Counted from the first letter of the stretch, positions 35,073-45,275 are shown. The stretch is DNA of 64,000 nucleotides from Corella eumyota (GCA_963082875.1 OY720098.1:19840001-19904000), one strand, 5' to 3'. The notes: generated by a model from the letters alone, not told the origin. Numbers and translations are program-made.

Positions 35073-35378
35073 TTATTTAAATTGTTTTGCCATTTCATCA
35101 TTCCCAGCGGTCAATGTTTTAATGTCATTCCCACTGTAAGTAGTTTCTAAATGTCTTGGATATTTCTGACGGTAAAAATTTGTACTTAGACGCTCCAAAC
35201 TCTGCAAAGTTCGTTCACATTTTTGTTCGTCAGCTAACTGGGTCGATTCACCATGACTAAACTTTTTTTTTCCTTCGTTTTCAAGATGCTTATTCAATGT
35301 AACCATATATTTTGAACGGAGTTCATATTTTGGCCACTCGTTGCATATTACTAAAAATCGTTTATACTTAGACGCCAT
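35073..35378 (-). CDS. UQCC2: Ubiquinol-cytochrome c reductase assembly factor 2
   Basis: Single-exon frame of 101 aa. The N-terminus MASKYKRFLVICNEWPKYEL and the motifs ESTQLADEQKCERTLQSLER, NFYRQKYPR and TYSG match UQCC2 (mitochondrial nucleoid factor 1), a small mitochondrial factor needed for cytochrome b stability and complex III assembly. Length is a little below the human 126 aa, the loss being at the C-terminus. A 3.8-kb transposon begins 88 bases upstream of the ATG. Within that short leader is an acceptor-like TTTATTAATTTAG followed by GTTTAAG, so the mRNA 5' end may come from a distant exon or from spliced-leader trans-splicing. ADAT1 follows on the same strand. Confidence 0.85.
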   Translation of the reverse strand: MASKYKRFLVICNEWPKYELRSKYMVTLNKHLENEGKKKFSHGESTQLADEQKCERTLQSLERLSTNFYRQKYPRHLETTYSGNDIKTLTAGNDEMAKQFK

Positions 35379-35458
35379 TTAAACTTATCTTAAACCTAAA
35401 TTAATAAATTTTTAATATATTAATCTTCTGTTTTTCTTTTTTTTCACAGATATTTATT

Positions 35459-35466
35459 AAAAAAAC
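35459..35466. repeat. Target-site duplication, left
   Basis: AAAAAAAC directly before the transposon; the same eight bases follow its right end at 39301-39308. Low complexity makes the exact boundary uncertain by a base or two. Confidence 0.7.
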
Positions 35467-36082
35467 ACCACTGTCATTCTGCTAGAATTTTTTTTTTTTT
35501 TAATCCTAGCAGAACTACGCATTTTTCCGCGTAAGTGTATGTTGATATAAATTGGTAAATCGGTAATACAAAAAACTAAACATGATAAATTAATTATTGT
35601 TACATGAATGTTATTCTCTTTGTTTATCCCGATGTCGACTCGGATACTAAACCAGACAATTATGCAAAATGCAGATTTTGCGTTAGCGCAAATTATCGAC
35701 ATTTTAAATAATATTAAATAAACAATATTAAAAGTTATATTAAAGTCAAAAAACAATAAAGAAACAAGATTTCGCTCCGACCCGAATTAAAATACTTTCC
35801 GACATTATGAAATTAAAAAAAATTTAACATCATATTAAACGAATTAAAAAGAAAGTGTATGTTAATTTTCAAAATGAACAAACTTGGTTTACGCGAACTA
35901 TCGACCGAAAACTGTTAACAAATATGTCAAAAATTCGACAAATCTTTTTATTTTCGAGTTATTTTAAAATACTTTCCGACATTATGAAGTTTAAAAAAAT
36001 TTAATCACAGCTAGGTTCTGCAATTATCTAAAAGTTTGCGCAGTTTAAAGTTGCACATTTTGCGTTTTCGCTAATTATCGAC
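35467..36082 (+). repeat. Left terminal inverted repeat
   Basis: Pairs with 38687-39300 along nearly its full length. Contains repeated short motifs of the form CGC.AATTATCGAC (about 35688, 36069) and CGAACTATCGACCG (about 35896), candidates for transposase binding sites. Confidence 0.85.
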
Positions 36083-37204
36083 GGTTGCGTACCATGCATT
36101 CGTAATAATTATTTAAAAAGGGTTGGTAATGTTTTAAACATTAAATCTTCGACTGAAAGTTACGAAGAAGGATGTGTTACCACGTATTGCGCGCACGCGA
36201 AATGCTGTGGTTGTGAAGTACAAACCACGGTTACACTAAACTCTACGATCAAAGAGGTAGTAGCGAATGTTAAGGTTTATGGAAAACGATCGCATAAACC
36301 ATCGTGTATAAAAAGTAGACGCGTCTCCGGAATTCAGGCACAAGAACTAAACGACGTTCTTCGTAATCGCACCGCGGCGCAAGCGAAACGCCATTTAAAC
36401 AAAAAATTAACTGAAATCGAGCGCTACCTTGGATCTTATACGTTTGCGCCAACCCAATCTGTTTTACGAAATTTTAAAGCTAAAGGTAATTTAACAGAGC
36501 GTTATACTAGCAAATGTAGCTATAATTTAGAGCTTTTGCGCCTTGAATATATTAGGTTAGGACAAGACTGTATTCGGCAAATTACTGCGCATGAGCAAGG
36601 AGTAATAATGTACTCGCTTGGGCAAATTAGGGCGTTTTGTGATTTATCAACTAGGGACGTAGTTTATTTTGATGCAACTGGAAGTGTAATTCAGCACATC
36701 GAAAACAAAAGCGATTTTCAAATATATACTTTGTTAGTAAGAAATCCTAATGAAGGTAAAATCGCACTACCGGTTGCAAGTAACATTACGCGATCTCATA
36801 GTGGAGTTAGCATTAGTCATTTTCTTGAAAAATTTTTATTCGACAAGCTTAAATTTTGCAACAACTCTAAAATGCCTGTTATGGTTATGATCGACGGTAG
36901 TATGGCTATGTGGAATGCGGTTCTTAAAGCGTTTTGTAGAGAGAATAGAGTTGAATATTATCAGCGGTGTTGGCGTATTGTTAAAGGAAAGGCGAAGTCT
37001 AGCGATATGACGACAACGTTTGTTCATAATTGTTTAAGTCATGCGATGCGTGCTGCGAAGCGAATTGTAATTAAACATTATAAAAGTTCGGCGACGCGTC
37101 TTTGCGTTATGTATTGGATATCTTTACTTTTTTCTTCGACGACTTTAGAACAATTGGATAAAGTAATGCAAAGCATAATTATTATGACTAATTGTAAAAA
37201 CTAA
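36039..37204 (+). CDS. DDE-type transposase frame of the transposon
   Basis: Frame open for ~388 codons; no clear ATG opens it before MYSLGQ at ~36608, so the true start may be non-canonical or on another exon. An early Cys-His cluster (GCVTTYCAHAKCCGCE) may be a zinc-binding DNA-recognition region. The presumed catalytic core follows: VVYFDATGSV (first Asp), MPVMVMIDGSMAMWNAV (second Asp) and YYQRCWRIVKG. This order is seen in MULE-like and KDZ-like transposases. The frame ends at 37202-37204 beside a 13-bp tandem duplication (37188-37200 and 37201-37213, CTAATTGTAAAAA), with the protease frame beginning right after in another register, which suggests that one long protein has been split by this duplication. 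Confidence 0.7.
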
Positions 37205-37244
37205 TTGTAAAAAATTTACGTCCGCGAAAAAAGAAACCCCAGTT

Positions 37245-38564
37245 GTGGTGTCGTCCTTTAAAAGAATAAAACGTCGCAATAAAGGATTTTACACGTCGAA
37301 AGGTGCGTCAAAAGTATTACGCTACGTTAACTTGGTTGAACCCAAAATACCTGAAAGAAAAACATCTAAAATCACGGTAATAATAGACACATCAAATAAA
37401 CAACCTTTGGTCTCCCCTCCCCCTGTTGTTATTGATGTGGATTCATTACCATATAAAGAAATAACCAAACCTTTAATGATATCTAAATTATTCACACCCA
37501 GTTGTTATGTTTTACTTGATTTAAATTTGTGGAAACTTAACAAAATAGAAAACTTTGCCAAACAAATTTGGAATGCAGTACCAACAGGCTTAAATATAAA
37601 AACGTTAGCTTTAAATACTTTTGACGAACACAAAATTAAGTGGGTAGATTTGGCAACGGTAAACGTGGACCCATCGTTAGAGATACAACGCTCAATTCGC
37701 ATTTTTTATAAGGAATATTCGAACGGTTGGTTTTCGACAACAATAGTTGACGCTTATGTTTCGTCCGTCGTGCGCCATCGCAACAGCTTTAAAAATTGTT
37801 TACACTTCGGAGCTGTAGATTGCGACGTAACTTATAAAATTGTAGAGGGTAAGTGTAAATTTGAACGCTATCGACGTTGTTTTAAAAGCATATTGCAGGA
37901 AGATGGACAGCTTAGAGATAACGTCATTTTTCCGATTCTATGGAAAAATCATTTTTTGTTAATCGCGTTTGTTAAAAGTAAAGGTCACGTAACTTTATAT
38001 GACTCGGCGGATGGTAGTAATTATTCACTTATTAATCTTATTAAGACCAACATGATTCCCTTGCTTAACGACTTAGGTTTCACCGATAACGCAAGTTTTT
38101 CGCAGCGTACGCTTATTATACAGCGCGATGGTTATAATTGCGGAGCTTGTGTTTGTCTTACAACAGACATTTTATGCGAAAATACAAAAATTAAAAATGT
38201 TTTTTTTCAGGATTTAGATTTATACAGGTGTTGGGTTGTTTTTACTTTGTTTAAAATTGCGACAAACTTTGATTCTGGCATACAAGCTATTGTACCAAAT
38301 GCACACTTGCATTTCACAGGTTTATTAAATAGTAACAACATTTGTTGGTTTAATTCAGTTATGCATGCTCTAATGCCAATAGTTGAACCATTTTCCATAA
38401 CCGAAACCATGATAAATACTATAAATTCAGATTGGCTTAATCTTTTTCAATTAATTCATACAATTAGTTTAAACGATAACGTTGATAATCAATTTCATTT
38501 AGAAACTGTAAAAAAAGTTTGTATGATTTTTAATTTTCAATTCGGAAATCAATTAAATTTATAA
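37245..38564 (+). CDS. Ulp1-like and USP-like protease frame of the transposon
   Basis: About 439 codons as read from GTG; in frame the region is open from ~37188, so the start is uncertain. A C48 (Ulp1/SENP-like) peptidase region has WFSTTIVDAYV near residue 162, NHFLLIAF (His ~236), YDSADG (Asp ~253) and IQRDGYNCGACVC (Gln ~293, Cys ~299): the full His-Asp-Gln-Cys set. Near residue 358 GLLNSNNICWFNSVMHAL resembles the Cys box of ubiquitin-specific proteases (C19), but the frame stops ~75 residues later, before any USP His box. Ulp1 partners are common in some MULE and KDZ transposons; the USP-like piece is less usual. Confidence 0.75.
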   Translation: MVSSFKRIKRRNKGFYTSKGASKVLRYVNLVEPKIPERKTSKITVIIDTSNKQPLVSPPPVVIDVDSLPYKEITKPLMISKLFTPSCYVLLDLNLWKLNKIENFAKQIWNAVPTGLNIKTLALNTFDEHKIKWVDLATVNVDPSLEIQRSIRIFYKEYSNGWFSTTIVDAYVSSVVRHRNSFKNCLHFGAVDCDVTYKIVEGKCKFERYRRCFKSILQEDGQLRDNVIFPILWKNHFLLIAFVKSKGHVTLYDSADGSNYSLINLIKTNMIPLLNDLGFTDNASFSQRTLIIQRDGYNCGACVCLTTDILCENTKIKNVFFQDLDLYRCWVVFTLFKIATNFDSGIQAIVPNAHLHFTGLLNSNNICWFNSVMHALMPIVEPFSITETMINTINSDWLNLFQLIHTISLNDNVDNQFHLETVKKVCMIFNFQFGNQLNL

Positions 38565-38686
38565 TTACTTACTTATGAATATAATTTGGCTCGTATATTT
38601 TTTGGGGAAAGTAGTTTCTGCTGGAGAATGGGTTTCGTTTTTCGCCTAAAGGAGCGGGATATTGTTTCTTTTATAGTATTTAAATT

Positions 38687-39300
38687 GTCGATAATTAGCG
38701 AAAACGCAAAATGTGCAACTTAAAACTGCGCAAACTTTTATATAATTGCAGAACCTAGCTGTGATTAAATTTTTTTTAACTTCATAATGTCGGAAAGTAT
38801 TTTAAAATAACTCGGAAATAAAAAGATTTGTCGAATTTTCGACATATTTGTTAACAGTTTTCGGTCGATAGTTCGCGTAAACGAAATTTGTTTATTTTAA
38901 AAATTAACATACACCTTCTTTTTAATTCGTTTAATATGATGTTAAATTTTTTTTAATTTCATAATGTCGGAAAGTATTTTAATTCGGGTCGGAGCGAAAT
39001 CTTGTTTCTTTATTGTTTTTTGATTTTACTATAACTTTTAATATTGTTTATTTAACTTTATATAAAATGTCGATAATTTGCGCTAACGAAAAATCTGCAT
39101 TTTGCGAAATTATTGGTTTATTATCGGAATCAAAATTGGGATAAACAATATGAATAACATTAATAGAACAATAATTAATTTATCATTTTTAATTTTTTGT
39201 ATTACCGATTTAACAATTTATATCAACATGCACTTACGCGGAAAAATGCGTAGTTCTGCTAGGATTAAAAAAAAAAAAATTCTAGCAGAATGACAGTGGT
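38687..39300 (-). repeat. Right terminal inverted repeat
   Basis: Inverted partner of 35467-36082, ending in GACAGTGGT and followed by the duplicated AAAAAAAC. Confidence 0.85.
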
Positions 39301-40609
39301 AAAAAAACACGTGAATTTTAGAAATTAAAAAGTTTGTTATTGTTTTAAAACAAAATTTGTAAAGCATGACTTTTTGTCATAGATATCATATAACATAAAA
39401 ATAAATTTCTTGTTTTTATTTTAGCGTTTTTCTAAATATTTTATAGCATTTAGTTTTTTTGTGTCATAAAAGTTAAGTATAATCAAAATTTAAATTGTTT
39501 TAAAAAATTATTTAATTGCTTTAAAATCAGTGAAATTTTGAAATTAAATAAATGTTATAGTTAAGTGTAACGACATTTTAGAGTTATAACTTTTATTCAA
39601 AAATTCCCCTTTAATATTTTTTTTAATAGAAAGTTAATTAAAAAATATATATTTTTAGTAAAAAAGAAAACGGAAGTTTTAATTGTTGCAAAGTTAAAAA
39701 GTTAGTTAATTTATATTATATTCAGTATTTTAAAAGGCATTTATTAAAAAATAGGGCCTTAAATTAATAAGTTTTACCATAATTGTGTGTTGTTCAGGTT
39801 GTTCTTGTTAGTTTTGTGAAAACTTTTAACTTAATTTAACGTCGAACTTTTAAACACTAACAGAGAAATAGTGCGCTGATCTACTGACCCAACTGCCGAC
39901 TATACACTATATGTCTGTAGGTTTTAGAAAGAGAGGTTAGATAGATAGATAGTTTGCCAGTTAATCCATATTTAGGTTTGGTGACCATGTTTTTTGGGGT
40001 TTGGTGACCATGCCATAACATACTTAAAATCTTTATGTAAACATTAATACTTTTGGCATGTTTTAAATCATTAAATTGATTTTGTCATTTTTTCCCGTCG
40101 CATTGTTGTAATATTAATTGTTTATCGTATTTATTATTTACTTTTATCAATGTGCAAAAAAACAAAATAATAAAAAAAAGGTTTATCAGTCTATGTGTAC
40201 TTAAAATTTCAGAGGTTTAAAGTTGAGCCTACTGTATTATGTGTTTTATAAGTATTCCCATTAGATAGACCAAAAACTAACCGCTTAACAAAACTACGAG
40301 TTTTTTAATATTTTGGTGTCTTATGGTCTTTTGTTTTGCTGTGTATTTAAGTTATGTGTGAATGTGGTAAGTAAGACCCATTTTGCCTTTAGGTAAACTC
40401 TCGAATTTCAGTAACATCATTGCTCAGTTTGAAATTGATTTTTATTTATTTGAATTAAATTTAAAAAAATTTTGTGTAAAAATGCATTTTATTTTACTAA
40501 TCATTTTATCTTCTATTCCACAAACATACAACTTATCAAAATATTTTAAACTTAAATTTAAATAAAACTTTTGTTAGAAATTGTTTTTAAATTGTAGCTG
40601 GTAGATTTT
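39301..40609. other. Spacer downstream of transposon
   Basis: AT-rich; holds the right target duplication (39301-39308) and an R1 repeat (39997-40163). No supported exon. Confidence 0.55.
39997..40163 (+). repeat. Dispersed repeat R1, copy 3
   Basis: Full copy starting GGGTTTGGTGACCATGCC; just before it, at ~39975, the first ~16 bases (AGGTTTGGTGACCATG) occur a second time. Confidence 0.8.
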
Positions 40610-43378
40610 TTAACCTTTTTTTATGACAAAGTTTAAAATAAACAGCATGGCATCACACTTGCCAATCAAATTTTGACAATACATTATCTTTTTCTGTTGC
40701 TTGCTGCATTCTTGGTAGACTTTAAGCGCGGTTTCAAATTCTGGTAATGCGTCTTCAAAGTTATTGAGCTTATACTTACATTTACCAATCCTGTAGTGAT
40801 TATTAGCAACCGAAGTCTGTGAATCATTGTCAATTTGTTGGTAAATTTTAGAGGAGGTTTGAAAATCAGATATTGCTTCTTTGTATTGCCTGAGTTTACA
40901 CTTGGCCAATCCAATCCAAAAATGGCGATTAGCAACATTCTTACTTTTAGTTGGATCTTTATCAATTTGTTGGTGGATTTCAAGTGAAGTTTGAAAATCA
41001 GATAATGCCTCTTTGTGTTGACTAAGCTTAAATTTGCAAAATCCTAACCAGTAATGACGATTTGCAATATTTTTACCATTTATTTGATTGTTGTTCATTT
41101 GTTTTCCGACTTCAAGTGAAGTTTTTAAATCAGTTATTGCTTCTTTTATTTGACCAAGGTCTTTTTTGCATTTTCCAATTCGATAATAAAGCTTTCCAAC
41201 TTTGCCACTCTCACTTGAAGTTGAATCATCGTTTGTTTGTTTGCGGATTTCTAAAGCAATTTGTAAATAGGGTAATGCTTCTTTGTATTGACTGAGTTTA
41301 TATTTGCACTTTCCAATTTTATAGTAATGATTTGCAACTTTTTTGCTATTAGTTTGATCGTCATCAATTTGCTGGCGCATTTTAAATGAGGTTTGTAAAT
41401 AGGGTAATGCTTCTTTGAATTGGTTGAGCTTATATTTGCAGATTCCAATTCTGTAATGATGATCAGCAACAACACTGTTCTTAGTTGGATCATCATCAGT
41501 TTGTTGTTGGATGTTAAGAGAAGTAAGTAAATCAGGTATTGCTTCTATATATTGATTAAGCTTATATTTGCACATACCAATTCGAAAATGACGATCAGCA
41601 ACTTTTTTGCTCTTAGTTGGATCGTCATCAACTTGGTTGCGGAGTTTAAGTGAACTTTGGAAATTGGTTAATGCTTCTTTAAATTGTTTTAGCTTGTAGT
41701 AACAATGTCCAACAAAATTATAAGACCGTGAAATTCTCCGTTCTTTTGGTTTAGACCAAGGTTGACTTGTATTTTTGTTTAATGTTTTTACATAAAGGCA
41801 CTGGTTTGCCCAATTTATAGCATGTTTATAAGTTTTCAAATAGCAACAAATTTTTGGTACTAGTTCTATTGCGGGTTTTTTTGTTGACATGCTTTCTAAG
41901 TTGAAAATATTATGTTGAAAATCGGAAATTATTAAAAAATATTCAATAAGACTTTTTATCCCAACTGCGTCGATGATTTTATTTTGTATTTCGGATTGTT
42001 GAACCATATCATCCTGAGATTTCTTATCCATGTAAACTCTTAATCGGGTCTCACATGCAACAGCGATGGCGAATTTAAGATTTTGGCCAACTTTTTTGGT
42101 TAATATTTTATCTTGAATAAGTTTTTCCAAAATGTCAAAGCAACAAGACTCTTTGATGTTATTCATCTTTCCGATTGCTGAAACAAACAAAGTTGAACTT
42201 CTGTAAACCATTCTTTTTATGTTTAGATTAGAATTCTCTTTTAAGTCTTTAAGTTGCGTTAATATGCGAAAATCTTTTTTATTTTTATTAATTTGATCCT
42301 TTGCAGTTGATAAAAACTGCTCCTTATCCAACAATAAAATTTCTTTGTTTACAATTGTCTGAAATTGTTCATATATTTTTTGACTGCCAGCAACAAAACA
42401 TGATGTCATCAACATATCAGCCAAATGGTAACCATTTTTTATATCCTCATCCGACCCAATAAAACTTGCCATTTTGCTAACAGTTTGAATTAGTTCAAGT
42501 GTAAATGGTTTGTTTTCTGTTTCAACTTGTCTTCCTAGTGGAGATTTACAAGCATGTGGCATCATTCCATCGAAGGAAATGCCCACGGGTGTAACAGCAT
42601 CGTAAAAGTTAAATTTAGTTTGATCTCCACTATTTAAACTTGGAATATTAACAGCAGGAAGAATAGTTTCTCCAAGATTAATCAAAATAATTTGAAAAAT
42701 TACAGCAAACCACCTAAAGTATTCCCTTGCCTTTTCTTGGCTATTCTCAGATAAAGTCGTCAAGTTGTCATCTAAAACTATGACATTTTCAAAATCAGAG
42801 TAAGGAGTTATTTCTCTTCGTGAAAGTGACCCAAGTCCTACTAAAGCATATTCACATGGGGGATTTCCCATTTTTTCCTCGCAAAACCAAGCAAGACGTT
42901 TCATAATTTCTGTATAGTCCGCACTGACATTATTCTGTATTTTATCTATTACTTCAACCTTATCATTTTTAAGTTTTTTTAATTCCTCTATGGATATGTC
43001 TTCAGGAATCTGAGAAATAGTTGTTAGTACCGCTTTAACTATATTTCTCATTTCTGCAATATCGTCAGCAATTATTTTTGAAAGTTCTAAAAGATCTGCT
43101 TCTTGGTTCGCTGCATTGGCGGCTTTAAGTAATTCAGAGCAAAATTGGTGAAGATCTTGCTTAATTTCTTCCACATTTTCAGGATCTCGAACAATGCCTG
43201 CATTTAGTAAAGCTGCACTTTGAATTAATTTGATTTTATCAGCTTGTTGAAAACCTTCAGTTTTGTAAATTAAACCAAGTTTATGGAAAAGTTTTGCAGA
43301 TTGTTTCGGAAATTTTTCTTTTCCATTTTTTTCACAAATCTCTTGTAGTTGTGTAATAATCTCATTTTCAGTTTTCAT
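40610..43378 (-). CDS. Intronless nucleotidyltransferase-TPR protein
   Basis: One uninterrupted frame of 922 codons. Residues ~1-165 are helical. Residues ~178-200 hold a DUF294/GlnD-type nucleotidyltransferase signature (GLGSLSRREITPYSDFENVI), with SDFE in place of the common SDxD. Residues ~262-290 (TPVGISFDGMMPHACKSPLG) and ~440-450 (ETRLRVYM) look like the rest of that fold. From ~551 to ~895 run about eight TPR-like repeats of ~48 residues (KCKYKLxQxKEALPxLQxSL), very similar to one another. Proteins with this layout occur in marine invertebrates as expanded families, function unknown; nucleotide transfer is inferred from the motif only. Lack of introns is unlike all neighbours except UQCC2. 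Divergent from TMEM203, start codons ~730 bases apart. Confidence 0.75.
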   Translation of the reverse strand: MKTENEIITQLQEICEKNGKEKFPKQSAKLFHKLGLIYKTEGFQQADKIKLIQSAALLNAGIVRDPENVEEIKQDLHQFCSELLKAANAANQEADLLELSKIIADDIAEMRNIVKAVLTTISQIPEDISIEELKKLKNDKVEVIDKIQNNVSADYTEIMKRLAWFCEEKMGNPPCEYALVGLGSLSRREITPYSDFENVIVLDDNLTTLSENSQEKAREYFRWFAVIFQIILINLGETILPAVNIPSLNSGDQTKFNFYDAVTPVGISFDGMMPHACKSPLGRQVETENKPFTLELIQTVSKMASFIGSDEDIKNGYHLADMLMTSCFVAGSQKIYEQFQTIVNKEILLLDKEQFLSTAKDQINKNKKDFRILTQLKDLKENSNLNIKRMVYRSSTLFVSAIGKMNNIKESCCFDILEKLIQDKILTKKVGQNLKFAIAVACETRLRVYMDKKSQDDMVQQSEIQNKIIDAVGIKSLIEYFLIISDFQHNIFNLESMSTKKPAIELVPKICCYLKTYKHAINWANQCLYVKTLNKNTSQPWSKPKERRISRSYNFVGHCYYKLKQFKEALTNFQSSLKLRNQVDDDPTKSKKVADRHFRIGMCKYKLNQYIEAIPDLLTSLNIQQQTDDDPTKNSVVADHHYRIGICKYKLNQFKEALPYLQTSFKMRQQIDDDQTNSKKVANHYYKIGKCKYKLSQYKEALPYLQIALEIRKQTNDDSTSSESGKVGKLYYRIGKCKKDLGQIKEAITDLKTSLEVGKQMNNNQINGKNIANRHYWLGFCKFKLSQHKEALSDFQTSLEIHQQIDKDPTKSKNVANRHFWIGLAKCKLRQYKEAISDFQTSSKIYQQIDNDSQTSVANNHYRIGKCKYKLNNFEDALPEFETALKVYQECSKQQKKIMYCQNLIGKCDAMLFILNFVIKKG

Positions 43379-44108
43379 TTTTTTTGTTTTTACAATTCTC
43401 TTAAAACTATCAACAACAACACAATATCAGTAATTTTTTTTTAAAATATTCTAAATGATTTAATATATTGTGTATATCATGACCTAAACTAGTTATCTAT
43501 GTTATTATTCAATAGACTTACAGTATGAATGAATGCCATAAATAGTAGTAGGGCCATCGCGGTAATGATTTTTTATTTGAAAAGCGTTTTACTTTTATTT
43601 ACTTTAGAGAGATGAAAAGGTTTGGTTAATCATCCACAAAACCTCAATGATAAATTAACCTATTTAACTATCTTGTTTGCTTTAGTAAGACCAGTATTTT
43701 AAAACCAGAAATAAGTTTAAACTTTGATTTTAAAAATGTTTCGATAAAAAAATCAAAAATTACTTTTTTTTAAAATTCTTTTACTTTTTATAAATTCTCA
43801 ATATTTTTTGTGTTTTATCTTGATTTGAACTGGTAATAATTTGATTTAAACAGTTTTTTTTAAATTGCAAATTTAACGAAAAAACTAGCATTTTAAAACT
43901 AAACCTATTATAAATGGATAAAGATAAATAGCTTACTTAGAAAATGGTTCAGATCACAATAAGTCAGCCATGAATTTTAAATCTCACTATCTATTTTAAC
44001 TAGATTTACTGGTTATCACGGTCAAATAACCTTAAAACTACTTCAAATTTTTTTATTTTTTTTCTTTGTAATTTTTTAGCCAAGTTTTAATATTTTTAAT
44101 AAATTAAA
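43379..44108. promoter_or_regulatory. Divergent promoter region (NTase-TPR / TMEM203)
   Basis: Head-to-head spacer of ~730 bases without exons or clear repeats. Both genes have an acceptor-like site near the start codon (TTTTTTAG at ~44080 on plus; TTTTAAG at ~43408 on minus), so 5' UTR introns or leader trans-splicing are possible. Confidence 0.45.
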
Positions 44109-45275
44109 ATGATTGATACCACCAAGAATTTATTAAAATTATTGGGTTATGCTGTATTTGAAGTTTGGATTCATATAATTTCACTAATTATATTCACAAT
44201 ACTACTTGCTTTAAAGGTAAAATAAAGTTTAATTTTTCCAATTATTTAAATTATTATATAACGGCCAGTTTTAGTTGGATAAAAACATTTCGTGATTTTA
44301 CTTTCAAATTTTTTAAACATTTTTTTTTATTACCACATTTAATGTTATAAAAATGTTATTTAACTACAAATTAATCTTTTAAAAATTTAGTAAAATTCTT
44401 TGTTTTTTAGTTGGAAAAAGTTGTTACCTTTTCATGGTGGAAAATATTTATTCCATTATTTGTAGCGGATGCCTTGACACTTTACTTCAGTTTAATTGTT
44501 TTTATTCGAATGTTAGATAATGGAAACAAAAAAGAAGCTTATAAAAGATCGTTCTGGGTTCTGTTCACACTTTCATTGCTGTTCTTAACTGAGGTAAATT
44601 TATTATACGGTATCTATAAAATATGCAGAATTGCATAAAACAAAAGGATAAGATTGCATAAATTGTCCTCACTGCTCTCATGCTGTAGCACCCTTGAGTA
44701 GGGTGCTATAAATTGTATGAACTCCTGCTAAGCCGGCACCTTATCAGCAGCATAAATATTCATTTTTGTAAAATATCTCATGTACTTCATATAAACCGGC
44801 AGCGTGGTGTAGTGGTAATAACACTTGCTACACAACACATAAGGTCGTGGGTTTAATTCTCACTGCTTTCATGCTGTAGCGCTCTTGAGTAAGGCGCTAT
44901 AATCGGTGTGAGCTCCTGCTGAGCCAGCACTTACTCAGCAGCATAATCATCGGGCAATTATAGTCTCTATAATATCCCATACTGCCGCAGGCAACTCAAG
45001 ACTGGGTCGAAGTAATTGATGTTACTCTATGTTTGGGTCTTGCATTTAACCTTCCCACATCGAGGATAAAAATATATACAGAAAAAAATATATATATGTA
45101 TAAAAAACTTTACTTTATTAAATTTAAAATTTATTATATTTACAGAATATTTATTTTTTAGTTACTTATCTGCAAGACATTGACGGGAATGCTTCATATT
45201 TCACCATCTTCAAATATAATTCCTCTGTTGGTGATATGGCCTCTCTTTCTGGTCAGATCCTGCAGGGTCAACTAA
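44109..45275 (+). CDS. TMEM203: Transmembrane protein 203
   Basis: Three exons: 44109-44216, 44411-44593, 45162-45275; 134 aa against 136 in human. The motifs LLGYAVFEVWIHIISL, FSWWKIFIPLFVADAL, RSFWVLFTLSLLFL and the terminal LVRSCRVN align with TMEM203 along the whole length. Four hydrophobic spans. By family knowledge it is an endoplasmic-reticulum membrane protein involved in calcium handling and STING-related signalling. Two SINE copies lie in intron 2. Confidence 0.92.
44665..44757 (+). repeat. Main SINE, middle fragment
   Basis: Only the central body, from CACTGCTCTCATGCTGTAGC to ATCAGCAGCATAAATATT; sits just before a longer copy in TMEM203 intron 2. Confidence 0.8.
44797..45082 (+). 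repeat. Full-length main SINE
   Basis: Complete plus-strand copy from CCGGCAGCGTGGTGTAGTGG to CACATCGAGGATAAAAATAT with A-rich tail, in TMEM203 intron 2. Confidence 0.88.

Larger units (their letters stand above)
35467..39300 (+). mobile_element. DNA transposon with ~615-bp TIRs (MULE- or KDZ-like)
   Basis: A 3,834-bp element bounded by long, well-conserved inverted repeats (35467-36082 and 38687-39300; tips ACCACTGTCATTCTGCTAG) and an 8-bp duplication AAAAAAAC. It carries, on the plus strand, a transposase-like frame (open from 36039, recognisable to 37204) and a second frame (37245-38564) with Ulp1-type and USP-type cysteine protease signatures. The 8-bp duplication and the protease partner fit Mutator-like or Kyakuja-Dileera-Zisupton elements; the exact superfamily is inference. 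High identity of the two TIRs suggests a fairly recent insertion. It lies between UQCC2 and the NTase-TPR gene. Confidence 0.85.

Noticed and set aside
39102-39293. Small frame at the right end of the transposon
   Set aside because: It lies wholly within the terminal inverted repeat and is mirrored by a minus-strand frame in the left repeat.
35467-39300. Polinton or other virus-like element, because of long inverted repeats and an adenain-like (C48) protease
   Set aside because: The element is only 3.8 kb, has no sign of DNA polymerase, integrase or capsid genes, and has an 8-bp rather than 6-bp duplication. A DDE transposon of MULE/KDZ type fits better.
41062-41496. Frames on either strand inside the TPR region
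   Set aside because: Shadows of the 922-codon gene created by its repeated units.
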